From Neobacillus cucumis (GTDB lineage Bacteria > Bacillota > Bacilli > Bacillales > Cytobacillaceae), in the NCBI RefSeq assembly GCF_002860255.1, contig NZ_PGVE01000063.1:62001-126000 (forward strand): a stretch of 64,000 bases of DNA. Reading direction: 5' to 3'. Below the pieces are notes generated by a model. It worked only from the letters and a program-made list of their open reading frames with translations, ran no database searches and had not been told where the DNA came from. Numbering within the stretch: position 1 is the stretch's first letter; each line of letters starts with the position of its first letter. The translations under genes and the position numbers were made by a program. This document shows, piece by piece, positions 48,925-59,497 of this stretch.

Positions 48925-50223
48925 TTATTTCTTTAATTTAGCCCAAGTTTCATCAAGTGCTTTCATGGCTTCAGCTTTAGATTTTTGGCCGCCAACATAT
49001 GCTTGTAAGGTTGCACCAAATTCTTGTCCAGCGCCATCAGGATACTTCATGAACTGCCAAGAATAAGTTTTTCCTTCTTTTGAGTATTTTTGAAGGTCAG
49101 CACCTAGAGGTCCAATGTCTTCAGCTTTTGCTTCAATTGTTTTGAAAGCTGGAACATATTTAAAATCTTTTACTAATGCCGTTTTACCTTCTTCAGAAGT
49201 TACCATCCAGTTTAAGAAATCCTTAGCAGCCTTCTTGTCTGCTTCAGGTGCTTTGTTATAAACAACCCAGTTAGTAGGTACGTCAACCATTAGTTTATCT
49301 GCTTGTGCAGCATCATCTGTAAGAGCAAGAGGAATAAAGCCAACTTCCATTCCTGGACTTAATTTATCCAGCATTGGCTGAATCCAGTTACCTTGTTGAA
49401 TCATTGCAGTTTCACCGTTAGCAAATTGAGTTACTTCTGTATTGTAGTCAGTAGTTAACGGATTTTTGTTACCATACTTCACTGTTAAATCAACTAGCTT
49501 GAAGTAGTCTTCAAAGTATTTGTTTCCTGCGATTTTTGTTGTACCTTCATTTAAGCCTTTAATGAAATTCTCATTATCTGCTTGCTCGTAAGCGAATGGA
49601 ACGTTAAGTCCGTGGTTTGCTAATACCCACCATTCCGCATAACCAACAGAGAATGGTGTGATTCCAGCTGCTTTAAGTTTCTTTGCTGCCGCTTCTAACT
49701 CTGAATAAGTTTTTGGAAGTTCTGTAATACCTGCTTTTTCAAATAATTTCTTGTTATAGGCAAAGCCGTAACCTTCCATGTTAACTGGCTGGCCATAGAT
49801 TTTTCCGTCCATTGTCATTGGTTTTAAAGCATCTTCGTAAGCATCTTTTACCCAAGGCTGGTCAGATAGATCTTCGAATTTATCTTTCCATGTAACAGCT
49901 TCTTGATATCCACCATTACCAAAAATATCAGGTGCTTTGTTTGAAGCGAATTTTGCTTTAAGGGCTGCAGCACCGTCAGCGCCGCCGCCAACTGATTCGA
50001 TATTAAATGTTACATTAGGATGCTCTTTTGTATATTTATCTGTTAACGCTTTCAACTGATCTGCGATTTCGACCTTACCATTAAAGATATCAACGACTAC
50101 TTTTCCATCTTTGCTGCCGCTGTCTTTTTTCGTTCCAGATGCACTGTCACTGTTGCCGCAAGCTCCTAGAAGTAGTGAAGCTGAAAGAATCCCCGCTGCG
50201 ATTGAATATTTTTTGAATGCCAT
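48925..50223 (-). CDS. Extracellular sugar-binding lipoprotein of a CUT1 importer (MsmE/MalE-like)
   Basis: 432 residues; signal peptide with lipobox LGAC (Cys22), then a SBP_bac_1 fold (VDIFNGKVEIADQLKALTDKYTKEHPNV opening, FANGETAMIQQGNWI near 275-290). It binds an oligosaccharide or glycoside for the two permeases encoded upstream on the same strand. The order permease-permease-binding protein, with a 239-bp gap, is less usual. AGGAGGGAA precedes the start. No ATPase is linked; a shared MsmK/MsmX-type ATPase is expected elsewhere. Confidence 0.92.
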   Translation of the reverse strand: MAFKKYSIAAGILSASLLLGACGNSDSASGTKKDSGSKDGKVVVDIFNGKVEIADQLKALTDKYTKEHPNVTFNIESVGGGADGAAALKAKFASNKAPDIFGNGGYQEAVTWKDKFEDLSDQPWVKDAYEDALKPMTMDGKIYGQPVNMEGYGFAYNKKLFEKAGITELPKTYSELEAAAKKLKAAGITPFSVGYAEWWVLANHGLNVPFAYEQADNENFIKGLNEGTTKIAGNKYFEDYFKLVDLTVKYGNKNPLTTDYNTEVTQFANGETAMIQQGNWIQPMLDKLSPGMEVGFIPLALTDDAAQADKLMVDVPTNWVVYNKAPEADKKAAKDFLNWMVTSEEGKTALVKDFKYVPAFKTIEAKAEDIGPLGADLQKYSKEGKTYSWQFMKYPDGAGQEFGATLQAYVGGQKSKAEAMKALDETWAKLKK

Positions 50224-50266
50224 TTGTTTTCCCTCCTGAAAATATATACTTATATTTATATATCCT

Positions 50267-50291
50267 TGCAGTAAGTAATTTACTTACTGCA
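50267..50291. other. Palindromic stem-loop upstream of the binding-protein gene
   Basis: 12-bp arms TGCAGTAAGTAA/TTACTTACTGCA around one base, 44 bp before the start codon. It could be an operator, or an RNA element protecting the 5' end of the binding-protein message. Confidence 0.55.
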
Positions 50292-50295
50292 GGGG

Positions 50296-50460
50296 TTGAC
50301 CCTAGAGAAAGTTGTCCAGCTCCAGCTCCCAGCGGCTAGTGTACTTCCCACTTCTCCCTACGATAAGTCAACATCGAATCGCTTCCGCTCTTCGTGTTTC
50401 CTTTATCTCAGTCGAAGTGCTCCAGTCCATACGCCGCTAAACGGTCGCTTCCGCTTTTCT
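50296..50460. repeat. Bacillus-type intergenic repeat element
   Basis: GC-richer block containing GTCCAGCTCCAGC, AGCGGCTAG, GTGCTCCAGTCCATACGCC and GTCGCTTCCGCTTTTC, words typical of dispersed intergenic repeats in Bacillus genomes (recalled, not searched). Related words (GTGCCAGCTAG, GCTCCAGCTAG) occur at about 39050-39080. No open frame. Confidence 0.5.
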
Positions 50461-50462
50461 AT

Positions 50463-51290
50463 TTACTTAATAGAACCACTAGTGATCCCTTTAATAATGT
50501 GTCTCTGCATTGCAAAGAAGAAAATTAACAATGGTATAATGCCTAGAACAAGTGCTGCTAATGCTAAGTCCCATTGTTTTGTATATTGGCCAAAGAAGAA
50601 GAATGTTGCCAATGGGATGGTTCTATACTCAGGATTTTGCAGGACTAGAGATGGTAGTAAGTAGTCATTCCAAATCCATAAGCTGTTAAGAATAACGATG
50701 GTTACAGTAATAGGTTTTAATAATGGAAATACAATCCTCCAGAAGACTCCTAATCGAGAACATCCGTCGATAATGGCTGCTTCTTCTAGTTCGACTGGTA
50801 TTCCTTTGATGAAACCGTGATATAAGAAGATGGTCATTCCTGAACCAAATCCTAAGTACATTACGACTAGTCCCCAGATGCTGTTCAACATTCCAAGATT
50901 TCCAGCCGTTTTGATAAGCGGAATCATGATAGATTGAAAAGGAATAATCATCGCTGCAACGAAGGTCATAAAAATGATATTGCTGATCTTCTTCTTCGTT
51001 CTAACCAGCATATACGCAGCCATTGAACAAAAAACCACAAGGACGATATTACTAATTACCGTAATCATTAAGGAATTTGAAAATACTCTTAGATAATCTA
51101 GTTTTTCAAAAGCATTAATATAGTTATCTAACATAAATACCTTTGGTAATGCAGAGGTATTTGATAAGATTTCGGCAAATGGTTTTAAGGAGTTTGAAAT
51201 CAAATAATAAAATGGTACTAAAAAGACAAGTCCAAGCAGGATAGCGAAAATCTCAAGAATAAATGTTTTGCTTGTATACCTGGTTCCCAT
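50463..51290 (-). CDS. Sugar ABC transporter permease (MalG-like)
   Basis: 275 residues, six hydrophobic helices, and the EAA loop EEAAIIDGCSRLGVFWRIVFPLLKP (about 190-215) that contacts the ATPase. GGAGG lies 10 nt before the ATG, which overlaps the stop of the upstream permease. Second channel subunit of the CUT1 importer. Confidence 0.93.
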   Translation of the reverse strand: MGTRYTSKTFILEIFAILLGLVFLVPFYYLISNSLKPFAEILSNTSALPKVFMLDNYINAFEKLDYLRVFSNSLMITVISNIVLVVFCSMAAYMLVRTKKKISNIIFMTFVAAMIIPFQSIMIPLIKTAGNLGMLNSIWGLVVMYLGFGSGMTIFLYHGFIKGIPVELEEAAIIDGCSRLGVFWRIVFPLLKPITVTIVILNSLWIWNDYLLPSLVLQNPEYRTIPLATFFFFGQYTKQWDLALAALVLGIIPLLIFFFAMQRHIIKGITSGSIK

Positions 51291-52249
51291 TATGATTCAA
51301 CCTCCCTTTTCTTCGAAATCGTTACTTGAAGGACAGTAATAGCTGCCACAACAATGAAGAAAATTAGTGCCTTTGCTTCACCAATACCATAGCGATTGTT
51401 GACGAAAGCTTCTGTATAAATGTTTAATGCTAACATCTCTGTTGATTTAAATGGACCGCCGTTTGTTAATGACAGGTTTGCATCAAAGATTTTAAAAGAA
51501 GAAGCGGTTGTTAAAAATAAACAGATTGTTACAGCTGGTGCTACTAGCGGCATCGTGATGTGGCGCAGGATTTGAAATCTATTCGCTCCATCAATTTTCG
51601 CTGCTTCAATTAATTCTTGAGGAACATTTTGTAAAGCTGCAATATAAATAATCATAATGTAGCCTGCTCCTTGCCATACGCTGACAATCACGATTCCCCA
51701 GAATGCTGTATTAGCATCGCCTAACCAAGGCAGTTGGAAAAAAGGGATATGTGTTAACTGTCCAAGGGAAGAAAAGCCCTTGACGAAAATGAACTGCCAG
51801 ATAAATCCTAGCAGAAGACCGCCCACCATATTAGGCATGAAGAAAACGGTTCGTAAAATATTTCTCGTTTTTAACATTTGGGTAACCAGTAAGGCTAAAG
51901 CAAAACCAATAACGTTTGTTAAAATGATCGCTACAACGGTATATTTGGTTGTTAGAATAAAGGATGCCTGAAATTGCTTGTCCTCAGTAAATAGGTATTT
52001 AAAGTTATCAAGACCTACCCATTTGATGTCTCCTGTTATTCCGTTCCAATCTGTAAAAGCATAATAAATTCCCGTAAAGAAGGGGATTAGGACAATAACT
52101 GTAAACGCTAACAATACTGGACCAACAAATAGGGCGAATAACCCTGCATCCTTTAGCTTCTTCTTTTTACTTAAAGAAGATGACTCTGAAATTTTTACAC
52201 TACTTTTGCCAGGCAAAGCTGCACTTTCTAGCTCACTTTGATTATTCAC
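51290..52249 (-). CDS. Sugar ABC transporter permease (MalF-like)
   Basis: 319 residues if started at GTG 52249, 8 nt after GGGAGG; the longer GTG at 52258 overlaps that site. A long polar N-terminal tail (about 1-30) precedes six helices, and the EAA loop EAAKIDGANRFQILRHITMPLVAP lies near 210-235. First gene of the operon, divergent from the YesM-type kinase at 52467, which probably controls it. Confidence 0.9.
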   Translation of the reverse strand: MNNQSELESAALPGKSSVKISESSSLSKKKKLKDAGLFALFVGPVLLAFTVIVLIPFFTGIYYAFTDWNGITGDIKWVGLDNFKYLFTEDKQFQASFILTTKYTVVAIILTNVIGFALALLVTQMLKTRNILRTVFFMPNMVGGLLLGFIWQFIFVKGFSSLGQLTHIPFFQLPWLGDANTAFWGIVIVSVWQGAGYIMIIYIAALQNVPQELIEAAKIDGANRFQILRHITMPLVAPAVTICLFLTTASSFKIFDANLSLTNGGPFKSTEMLALNIYTEAFVNNRYGIGEAKALIFFIVVAAITVLQVTISKKREVES

Positions 52250-52466
52250 TGACGGCACCTCCCATAACTACATTTTAGGGATTTTACAAAAAATATGAAA
52301 CGGCTTACATTGACCAGTAGGGTGGAAAATATTGAACAGTCCATTCGGACAGATTAAAATAGACACCATGTTATGCAAAGGCATCTTATGCTAAAATGAT
52401 GGGGAATTCAGATCACAGAAAAGGGGGGGAGGCTAGTTCAAGAGGATTTGACTAGCCCAAGAGCAT

Positions 52467-54284
52467 ATGCAATGGGGAATCCGAAAAAAACTAATTGTTA
52501 CTTTAATGGCTGTAATCATACTCCCTTTTGGAATTGCGATTACTATTACCTATTATCAAACAACAAAATCAATAAATGACCGATTTGTCTCTACGAACCA
52601 TGATCTAATTGTTAAAGGGGAACAAGAGCTAAGTACCTACTTAGAGGATGTCGCACAAATGTCAACAGTCTTATATCGATATACACCATTTATGTCGGTG
52701 ATGAGGGTTGGAATATCTGACGACCTTAGTAGTAATCAGGAAGAAGTAAGGAGAATGCTGGCTTATACATTTAATTCCCGGCCCGAAGTTGAACAAATGC
52801 ATCTTTACATTGATAGAGGAAAAGATTCTTATACCAATTATCATTCACGAATCAGTGGCAGAGGGAAATACGAAAGTATCTTGTCCAATCCCTTCTATGC
52901 CCGTTTAAGCAGGTCACATGATTTTTCTGTCATTGAACCGCCTCATGAGATTTATAGTTACAACAATTTATCGGTGATTCCTAAATCCGAAAAAAATCAG
53001 GTATTAAGTTTTCATACCATAATTAGAGATGTACCATTAGAAAAAATTTTAGGTTTTGTATCTATAGATATAAATCTTTCCAAGATAAGAGATATTGCTG
53101 GAAGGTTATATACGGATGGCGTTGAAGACTTATACATTATGAATGATGAGGGTGTTGTTGTTTACTCCTCAAAAAAAGACGTCATTGGCAAGGAAAATAA
53201 AGAGGCATGGTATAAACAAATAAAGAAAGAACCGAAGGATCAAAAAAGTCTAGAATGGAAAGATGAGAAGTTTTCAGGCGTCATTGTCTACCAAAAGTTC
53301 TCTGATTCTTTTAAGAATTGGTACATTGTTAAAAGAATTCCATATGATGTGCTTTATCAAGGGGCAAGACAGACCGTATTTACCAATATAATCATTGTCA
53401 TCATTACACTGATTATCGTTTTAATTGCCACCATGTTCATTTCTTTCCGATTGACAGCTCCGATAAAGGTCTTAATAGCCAATATGAAAAAGGTTGAGAA
53501 AGGTGTCTTCGAAGCAGACTTTGAGTCGTTAGGAAAGGATGAAATAGGAATGCTTGGAAGGCATTTTAAACTAATGATTGCAAAAATAAACGAATTATTT
53601 GAGCGGGAATATAAATTAGAAATTGAAAATAAATCTTCGCAGTTAAGAGTACTGCAATCGCAAATTAATCCTCATTTCTTATATAATGCCTTTCAGTCGA
53701 TTGGAACTCTAGCACTGCAGTTGAAAGCGGTCCCCGTTTATTCGTTATTAACTTCCTTATCAAATATAATGCGATACAGTATGAATATGAAGGATGATAT
53801 CGTCCCATTTTCAGCGGAGATTAACCATGTAAAAGCATACTTGAAATTGCAGAAGCAACGATTTGAAGAGCAGCTTGAATTTGAGTTTGACCTTGGAGAA
53901 GATGTGGACGAGGTATTGGTGCCAAAAATGATCTTACAACCAATTGTAGAAAATTGCTTTAAGCACGGTTTTGACCAACAGATAGAAAAAACAGCAGTCA
54001 CCGTTCAAGCAAGAATTTTTAACGATTATTTATATATTAGTGTGAAAGATAATGGAATCGGTATTAGTGAGGAAAATCTTGAAAAACTTCGCAGAGAATT
54101 GTCTCACAACGGGAATCGTGAAAATCTGAGGAGCTCTGGAATTGGCCTGAAAAATATTTATGACCGCTTAAAGATTTATTATAGTAAACAGGCAGATATG
54201 GATGTCTTTAGTGGAGTAGAGGGCGGTTTTGTTGTTACGCTAGCCATTCCTAGAGTGATTCATAAAGAGGTGGTACATCCATGA
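52467..54284 (+). CDS. YesM-type membrane sensor histidine kinase
   Basis: 605 residues: helix 1 (about 8-30), an extracellular dCache-like sensor (about 31-300), helix 2 (about 305-330), HAMP, then His_kinase with QSQINPHFLYNAFQSIG (His near 403) and HATPase (ENCFKHGF, DNGIGIS, GIGLKNIYDRL). It overlaps the response-regulator gene by 4 bp. Divergent from the CUT1 operon at 48925-52249, so it likely senses that importer's sugar. The ribosome site is poor. Confidence 0.93.
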   Translation: MQWGIRKKLIVTLMAVIILPFGIAITITYYQTTKSINDRFVSTNHDLIVKGEQELSTYLEDVAQMSTVLYRYTPFMSVMRVGISDDLSSNQEEVRRMLAYTFNSRPEVEQMHLYIDRGKDSYTNYHSRISGRGKYESILSNPFYARLSRSHDFSVIEPPHEIYSYNNLSVIPKSEKNQVLSFHTIIRDVPLEKILGFVSIDINLSKIRDIAGRLYTDGVEDLYIMNDEGVVVYSSKKDVIGKENKEAWYKQIKKEPKDQKSLEWKDEKFSGVIVYQKFSDSFKNWYIVKRIPYDVLYQGARQTVFTNIIIVIITLIIVLIATMFISFRLTAPIKVLIANMKKVEKGVFEADFESLGKDEIGMLGRHFKLMIAKINELFEREYKLEIENKSSQLRVLQSQINPHFLYNAFQSIGTLALQLKAVPVYSLLTSLSNIMRYSMNMKDDIVPFSAEINHVKAYLKLQKQRFEEQLEFEFDLGEDVDEVLVPKMILQPIVENCFKHGFDQQIEKTAVTVQARIFNDYLYISVKDNGIGISEENLEKLRRELSHNGNRENLRSSGIGLKNIYDRLKIYYSKQADMDVFSGVEGGFVVTLAIPRVIHKEVVHP

Positions 54285-55870
54285 AAGTCTTAATAGTTGA
54301 TGATGAAAAACATGTTCGTGAAGGAATTAAGCTACTCGGTGAATGGGAGCTGAACGGGATTGTAGAAATTTATGAGGCAGGAAATGGGGAAGAAGCCATT
54401 CAGCTCATTCAAACCCTTCGTCCAGAAATTATTTTTTCAGATATGAAAATGCCTAAAATGGATGGAACACAATTGTTAGAATGGATAAAAGAAAATCAGC
54501 CAAATAGTAAAACCATTGTTGTGACTGGATACGATGATTATCACTATATGAGGAAAGCCATCCATTTTGGGAGTTCGGACTATTTATTAAAACCAATTGA
54601 TCCAGAAATATTAAACCAAACGTTAGGTAAAGTGGTAAAGGAATGGAGGAAAGAGGAGAAAGAAAGAGAAAGTAAGACAACCAGTACCCAATTAATGAAT
54701 GAAATGAAGCCAGTTTATCGGGACCGAAAACTGACTCAATTAATTAACAGTGACAACCTTAAGGAAGAATTGTATGAGGAATTTGGTTTTTCTAAAGCAC
54801 AAACGTATCAAGTTGCACTGGTTCGAATCAATAGAAAGGCGATTGAAGCTTTTCAAGGTGATCGTGATTTAACTTATTTTACGATTTTGAACGTGTTAAA
54901 TGAAATTCTGCAAGAAAAAGACTGTGGAATAGCCTTTCGTTATCTCGCTCATAAAGGGGAAATTGTGATTATTTTTTGGAACCACTTTGCCCAAATAGAA
55001 GAGCTTTTAGGACAAATCTATAAAGCGGTCCTTCATACTATAGGTGTTGCTTGTCCAATTGCTGTTGGAATCAAGGTAGAGAAAAGAAACAAGTTAATGG
55101 GTTCCTATCTGCATGCCAAGCAGGTTCTGTTGAACAGTAATATATTAGAAAATGCAGAAACCAAGGTTTACAGTCAGGAGGTCCTGCAAACGCCTGTATT
55201 AAAAAATTTATTTGTTTATTCTTCTGATATTGAATTAGCTATTCAAACTGGGGAAATAAGAGCTTTTGAAGAATTGATTGGCAAAATCGCTAAAGATTAC
55301 ATTGAGGGGAATAACCTATCGTGGGGACAGCTGCTGCAACTTGAAAATGAATATCTTGTCATTAGTAATCGTTGGTTTGAACACTATCATCTTGCAGGAA
55401 AGATTTCAGATCATATTGAATACCGTGTTGACCAATTTTTTAATCAAAATGCTGCTTTCCAGCTGCAGGATTATATTGATCGAACCATTCGTGAAATTGC
55501 CATTTTTTTAAGAAAAATTAAGCGAAACACCGTTCAGAAAAACAGTAATGTTATATATGAAATAGAGAAATATTTGGAGGCAAATTTTGACCGGGATGTA
55601 AAGCTGCAGGAGATTTCAGAGCATTTTTATATAAGCAGGGAATATATTTCGAGGAAGTTTAAACAGGAGTTTAATGTGAATATTTCTGATTATATCGTTA
55701 ACATCCGTATAGAGCGGGCAAAAGCATTATTGAAAAATAGTGAGCTGAAAATTTATGAAATAGCCAATATGATCGGTTATCAGGACGATAAATATTTTCG
55801 TAAGGTATTTAAAAAGGTCGAGGGTGTAACTCCCAATGAATATAGGGAATTACATATGATTCAGAAATAA
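54281..55870 (+). CDS. YesN-type response regulator, receiver plus AraC helix-turn-helix
   Basis: 529 residues: receiver (about 1-120; Asp near 55 in IIFSDMKMP, Lys in LLKPID), a long central region (about 130-420), and a C-terminal AraC domain (about 430-529; HFYISREYISRKFKQEFNVN, NMIGYQDDKYFRKVFKKVEGVTPNEYR). The start overlaps the kinase stop (ATGA). Activates the sugar importer in response to its partner kinase (family inference). A terminator follows. Confidence 0.93.
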   Translation: MKVLIVDDEKHVREGIKLLGEWELNGIVEIYEAGNGEEAIQLIQTLRPEIIFSDMKMPKMDGTQLLEWIKENQPNSKTIVVTGYDDYHYMRKAIHFGSSDYLLKPIDPEILNQTLGKVVKEWRKEEKERESKTTSTQLMNEMKPVYRDRKLTQLINSDNLKEELYEEFGFSKAQTYQVALVRINRKAIEAFQGDRDLTYFTILNVLNEILQEKDCGIAFRYLAHKGEIVIIFWNHFAQIEELLGQIYKAVLHTIGVACPIAVGIKVEKRNKLMGSYLHAKQVLLNSNILENAETKVYSQEVLQTPVLKNLFVYSSDIELAIQTGEIRAFEELIGKIAKDYIEGNNLSWGQLLQLENEYLVISNRWFEHYHLAGKISDHIEYRVDQFFNQNAAFQLQDYIDRTIREIAIFLRKIKRNTVQKNSNVIYEIEKYLEANFDRDVKLQEISEHFYISREYISRKFKQEFNVNISDYIVNIRIERAKALLKNSELKIYEIANMIGYQDDKYFRKVFKKVEGVTPNEYRELHMIQK

Positions 55871-55927
55871 GCAGATAATAATTAGTTAAAGAGTGTAAAC
55901 ATAAAACAGATATTCATTGTAAAATAC

Positions 55928-55963
55928 AGTGACCCAAATGAGATTTTGGGTCACTTTTATTTT
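55928..55963 (+). terminator. Terminator after the first YesMN pair
   Basis: AGTGACCCAAA/TTTGGGTCACT, 11-bp perfect arms with a 6-nt loop, followed by TTTATTTTT. Confidence 0.92.
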
Positions 55964-56102
55964 TCATTTAAGACCTAGAATGCTCAATAAAAATACGATG
56001 GTAGGATGGGAAAGGATATGTTAAATTGAATTAATAATATAAATAGAGTAATAGATTTGCATAGGGATGTAAGGGCTTACTTAAGCCTTGAGGAGGACTG
56101 AT

Positions 56103-57899
56103 ATGTTTTTTTCCTTACGTAATCGTTTATTTATCGTATTTACTTGCTTATTAACGATTCCATTAATTCTATTGTCCTTTATTATTCCAAGCTGGTTTAC
56201 ATCCATCATTGAGGAACAGACTCAGGAATTGACAGTAGAGGCTATGGACCAATATTCACTGTTTATTGATTCTATTACAACTCAAGCGAAAGATTTAGGA
56301 AATCAGGTACTCGTAAATCAAACGACACAAAAATGGATCAAACTAGAAACCGAGAATGCCAATACACCTATCGGACAGAGGTTGTTACAGAAAAATCAAC
56401 TCAAAATGCTGCTATCATCGATGATGGTTAACAATTCAAATGGGATGTCCATATCAGTTGTCTTGAATGACGGGACAGGGATTTGGGGAAATATCCCTAA
56501 CATCCATCAAATAGATTGGTATCAAGACTATACTCAAAATAAGCAGCGATATATTAGGTCACATATTGACCCATTTCAGCCGACACAAGGTAATATTAAT
56601 AGCTTTATTTTACCCCTCTTTGATATGAATACATTTGTCTCTTATGGGATGATTAAGGTGAATTTTCCTTCTGAATTACTTGAAACATCATTAAACAAAA
56701 CGAAGATTGGAAAAAAAGGCCATGCCTATTTGATCAATCATAATGGCGAGAATATATTGCCTGGTAAGGTCCGAACTCCTAAAAAAGTCCTAAAACAAAC
56801 CCTAATTAAATTAAGCGATGATAAAAATCAAAAGGGATTAATTGAAACGGAAGATCATGGAGAAAAGTATTTAGTTTTTTACCAAAAGTTGGGAGTTGGC
56901 GATTGGATTTTAATTAGTGAAGTGACCAAGTCTGAATTGTTCGCTAAAGTAACACATTTACAACGAAACCTGCTTTTAAGTAGTGCGATTGTGTTTTTTA
57001 TAACAATTGCAGCTTCTTACATGATTTCTTCGAATATAGTTAGCCCGTTGGGTAAACTAGCAAAAGCAATGAGGTATATTGAAAAAGGGGATTTTTCCGG
57101 AGCCAAACGTTTTATGCCGACAATAAAATCTGCTAATAACGAAGTTGGTTATCTAATAACCGTCTTTAATCAGACCATTGATCGGCTAAAAAAGTTAATT
57201 GAAACCGAATATGAGGCGAATTTACGCAGAAAAGATGCGGAATACAAGGCTTTATTATTACAGATTAATCCTCATTTTTTAAATAATACTCTTGAAATTA
57301 TTGGTGGATTAGCTGTGCAAGGGAAAAATAAACAGGTTATGGATGTAAGTGTTCACTTAGGCAGAATGATGAGATATTCGTTGAATACCCATAGTGATGT
57401 AGTTAATTTGGGAGAAGAGCTAAAGTATATCCGCAGTTACACCGAAATATTAAAGGTGAGATATGAAGAAGCGATTATAATTAATATTGAGGAAGATTTA
57501 GGGACAAGGAATCTCCCTATTATTAAATTTATTTTACAGCCGCTCGTCGAGAATGCAGTGAAATATAGTTTTATAGAAAAGACATCCGCAGAAATCTTTA
57601 TTAAAACCAAACAAAGTAATCATTTCATATTTATTGTTATTGAAGATAAAGGGATTGGAATGTCTGAAGAAGTGATCTCCGATTTAATGAGTGTTGAACC
57701 GAAGAATGATAGTAATAGGGTACTTATGAGTAAAGGAAGCAGCATTGGACTTAGAAATGTAATAAGCCGTTTGAAACTTTATTACGGTTCAAATTTCTCG
57801 TATACGATTGAATCTGAAAAGAATGCAGGCACACGAATTACATTATGTATCAATGTTGATCGGGGTGATAGACATGTTGAAGGTGATCATCACAGATGA
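56103..57899 (+). CDS. YesM-type membrane sensor histidine kinase
   Basis: 598 residues from ATG 56103, 6 nt after AGGAGG; an upstream in-frame TTG would put that site inside the gene. Helix 1 (about 8-30), extracellular sensor (about 31-285), helix 2 (about 290-312), HAMP, LLLQINPHFLNNTLEIIGG (His near 392) and HATPase (ENAVKYSF, EDKGIGMS, SIGLRNVISRL). It overlaps its response regulator by 26 bp. Confidence 0.92.
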   Translation: MFFSLRNRLFIVFTCLLTIPLILLSFIIPSWFTSIIEEQTQELTVEAMDQYSLFIDSITTQAKDLGNQVLVNQTTQKWIKLETENANTPIGQRLLQKNQLKMLLSSMMVNNSNGMSISVVLNDGTGIWGNIPNIHQIDWYQDYTQNKQRYIRSHIDPFQPTQGNINSFILPLFDMNTFVSYGMIKVNFPSELLETSLNKTKIGKKGHAYLINHNGENILPGKVRTPKKVLKQTLIKLSDDKNQKGLIETEDHGEKYLVFYQKLGVGDWILISEVTKSELFAKVTHLQRNLLLSSAIVFFITIAASYMISSNIVSPLGKLAKAMRYIEKGDFSGAKRFMPTIKSANNEVGYLITVFNQTIDRLKKLIETEYEANLRRKDAEYKALLLQINPHFLNNTLEIIGGLAVQGKNKQVMDVSVHLGRMMRYSLNTHSDVVNLGEELKYIRSYTEILKVRYEEAIIINIEEDLGTRNLPIIKFILQPLVENAVKYSFIEKTSAEIFIKTKQSNHFIFIVIEDKGIGMSEEVISDLMSVEPKNDSNRVLMSKGSSIGLRNVISRLKLYYGSNFSYTIESEKNAGTRITLCINVDRGDRHVEGDHHR

Positions 57900-59466
57900 C
57901 GAGATTCAAATTCGTAAAGGATTACGAATGAAAGTGAATTGGGAAGAAGAAGGGTTTCAAATTGCAGGGGAGGCATCCAATGGAGTAGAAGCACTCGAAT
58001 TACTCCGTATGATGGATATCGATGTGGTTATTACGGATATGAGGATGCCAATGATGGATGGTATTGAATTAGCAAAATGCTGTCAGAAAGAGTTCCCAAA
58101 CGTAAAAGTGGTTGTTTTATCGGGCTATTCTGATTTTGAATATGTAAGAGGATCGTTGAAAGAAGGGGTAAAAGACTACCTGTTGAAACCAGTTGCTCCG
58201 GATGAATTAGTAGAAGTATTGAGTAAGATTCGTAAAGAAGTGGAAGCGGAAAAGCTGATAAATGCCGAATCCTCCCGATTGCGCAGGCTTGTTCACTCCC
58301 AGCTTCAGGAGGTTCAGGAGCAATATCTGCTGTATCTAGTAAAAGAAGAATGGCTAGAGTTGAAGATGGTAACAGAAAGATTGTGTCAATTGCAGTTAGC
58401 AGAACTTATTAATGAAACCACAGAAGTACAATTTGTTACCGTGGAAATTAGAGAAGGGTCAGACAATCCGAATCGATTAAAGGAACTTTGGCTTCCCTTT
58501 CAACTGTTATGTAAGGAGATTGCGAAAGGCCATCCCAAAACCTATTCCTTCTATGACCCTAGTTACGCCAATATGATCCACTTTTTACAGATCCTCGAAA
58601 TGGACAAAAGAGATCGTCCCTTAAGGTTAGTAAAGGAAATACAACAGACGGTTAAGAAACTCTTAAAATTAGAAACGGTTGTCGGTATTGGAAATGTGAC
58701 TAGTGGCATGACAAATTTTAAGACAGGTTATATCTCTAGTTTACTAGCCTGGAGCCAAAGTCAACTTGGCTCAAAATCACAAGTATTGGATGGATCGAAT
58801 GTACAAGAGGAAGTATTTGAGTTTTCACCAGAGATCGAAAGAAAGTTAACGAATGGAATTGAAAGTGTCAATTACGAGGCATTTAAAGAAAATATATACG
58901 TATTATTGGAAGGGAATCGACACCTCTCGATTATGTCCTTTACATTTGCTGCTAATCGAGTGTTATTTTTGTTAGGCTCACTCGGAAAAAAATATAATAT
59001 GGAAACAAATGATTTTCAAAAGGTAATGTGGAATTGCCAGCAAAGTATTTGGGAGCTCAATTCGCAAAGTAAAGTAATCGAGCATCTTCTTCAATTAGCG
59101 AAGCTAATTATAGAGAAGGTACATGTAGCACGTTATTCAAACGGGAAACTAATCGTAGCTAGTGTTCAGCAATATTTGAACCAGCATTATGCAAGTGAAA
59201 TTTCCCTTTCTATGCTATCAGATCTCTTCCATATTAATAGTGCACATTTATCCGAAACATTTAAAAATACAGTTGGACAGAATTTTAGTGATTATCTTGT
59301 TCAATTACGATTAGAGAAGGCCCGGCAGTTCCTGAAAGATAAACAACTTAAAATCATTGACGTAGCAAATTTAACTGGCTTTTCTAACTCGGGATATTTT
59401 AGTACCGTTTTTAAAAAGTATTTTGGACAAACCCCTGTTGAATTCCGGAATTCACTAGATTCATAA
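57874..59466 (+). CDS. YesN-type response regulator, receiver plus AraC helix-turn-helix
   Basis: 530 residues from ATG 57874, where the receiver begins (MLKVIITDDE, Asp near 55 in VVITDMRMP, Lys in LLKPVAP); in-frame codons upstream merely overlap the kinase. AraC domain at about 430-530 (LFHINSAHLSETFKNTVG, LTGFSNSGYFSTVFKKYFGQTPVEFR). It probably regulates the binding protein at 59498 and the Lpl-like importer downstream. Confidence 0.92.
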   Translation: MLKVIITDDEIQIRKGLRMKVNWEEEGFQIAGEASNGVEALELLRMMDIDVVITDMRMPMMDGIELAKCCQKEFPNVKVVVLSGYSDFEYVRGSLKEGVKDYLLKPVAPDELVEVLSKIRKEVEAEKLINAESSRLRRLVHSQLQEVQEQYLLYLVKEEWLELKMVTERLCQLQLAELINETTEVQFVTVEIREGSDNPNRLKELWLPFQLLCKEIAKGHPKTYSFYDPSYANMIHFLQILEMDKRDRPLRLVKEIQQTVKKLLKLETVVGIGNVTSGMTNFKTGYISSLLAWSQSQLGSKSQVLDGSNVQEEVFEFSPEIERKLTNGIESVNYEAFKENIYVLLEGNRHLSIMSFTFAANRVLFLLGSLGKKYNMETNDFQKVMWNCQQSIWELNSQSKVIEHLLQLAKLIIEKVHVARYSNGKLIVASVQQYLNQHYASEISLSMLSDLFHINSAHLSETFKNTVGQNFSDYLVQLRLEKARQFLKDKQLKIIDVANLTGFSNSGYFSTVFKKYFGQTPVEFRNSLDS

Positions 59467-59497
59467 GTATTTTTTTAGCAGGAAGGGGGGAATGCAG

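Noticed and set aside
52296..52309. cre-like sequence TGAAACGGCTTACA before the MalFG-like operon
   Set aside because: The central CG is lost (GG on this strand). Possible, but below the level I would annotate.
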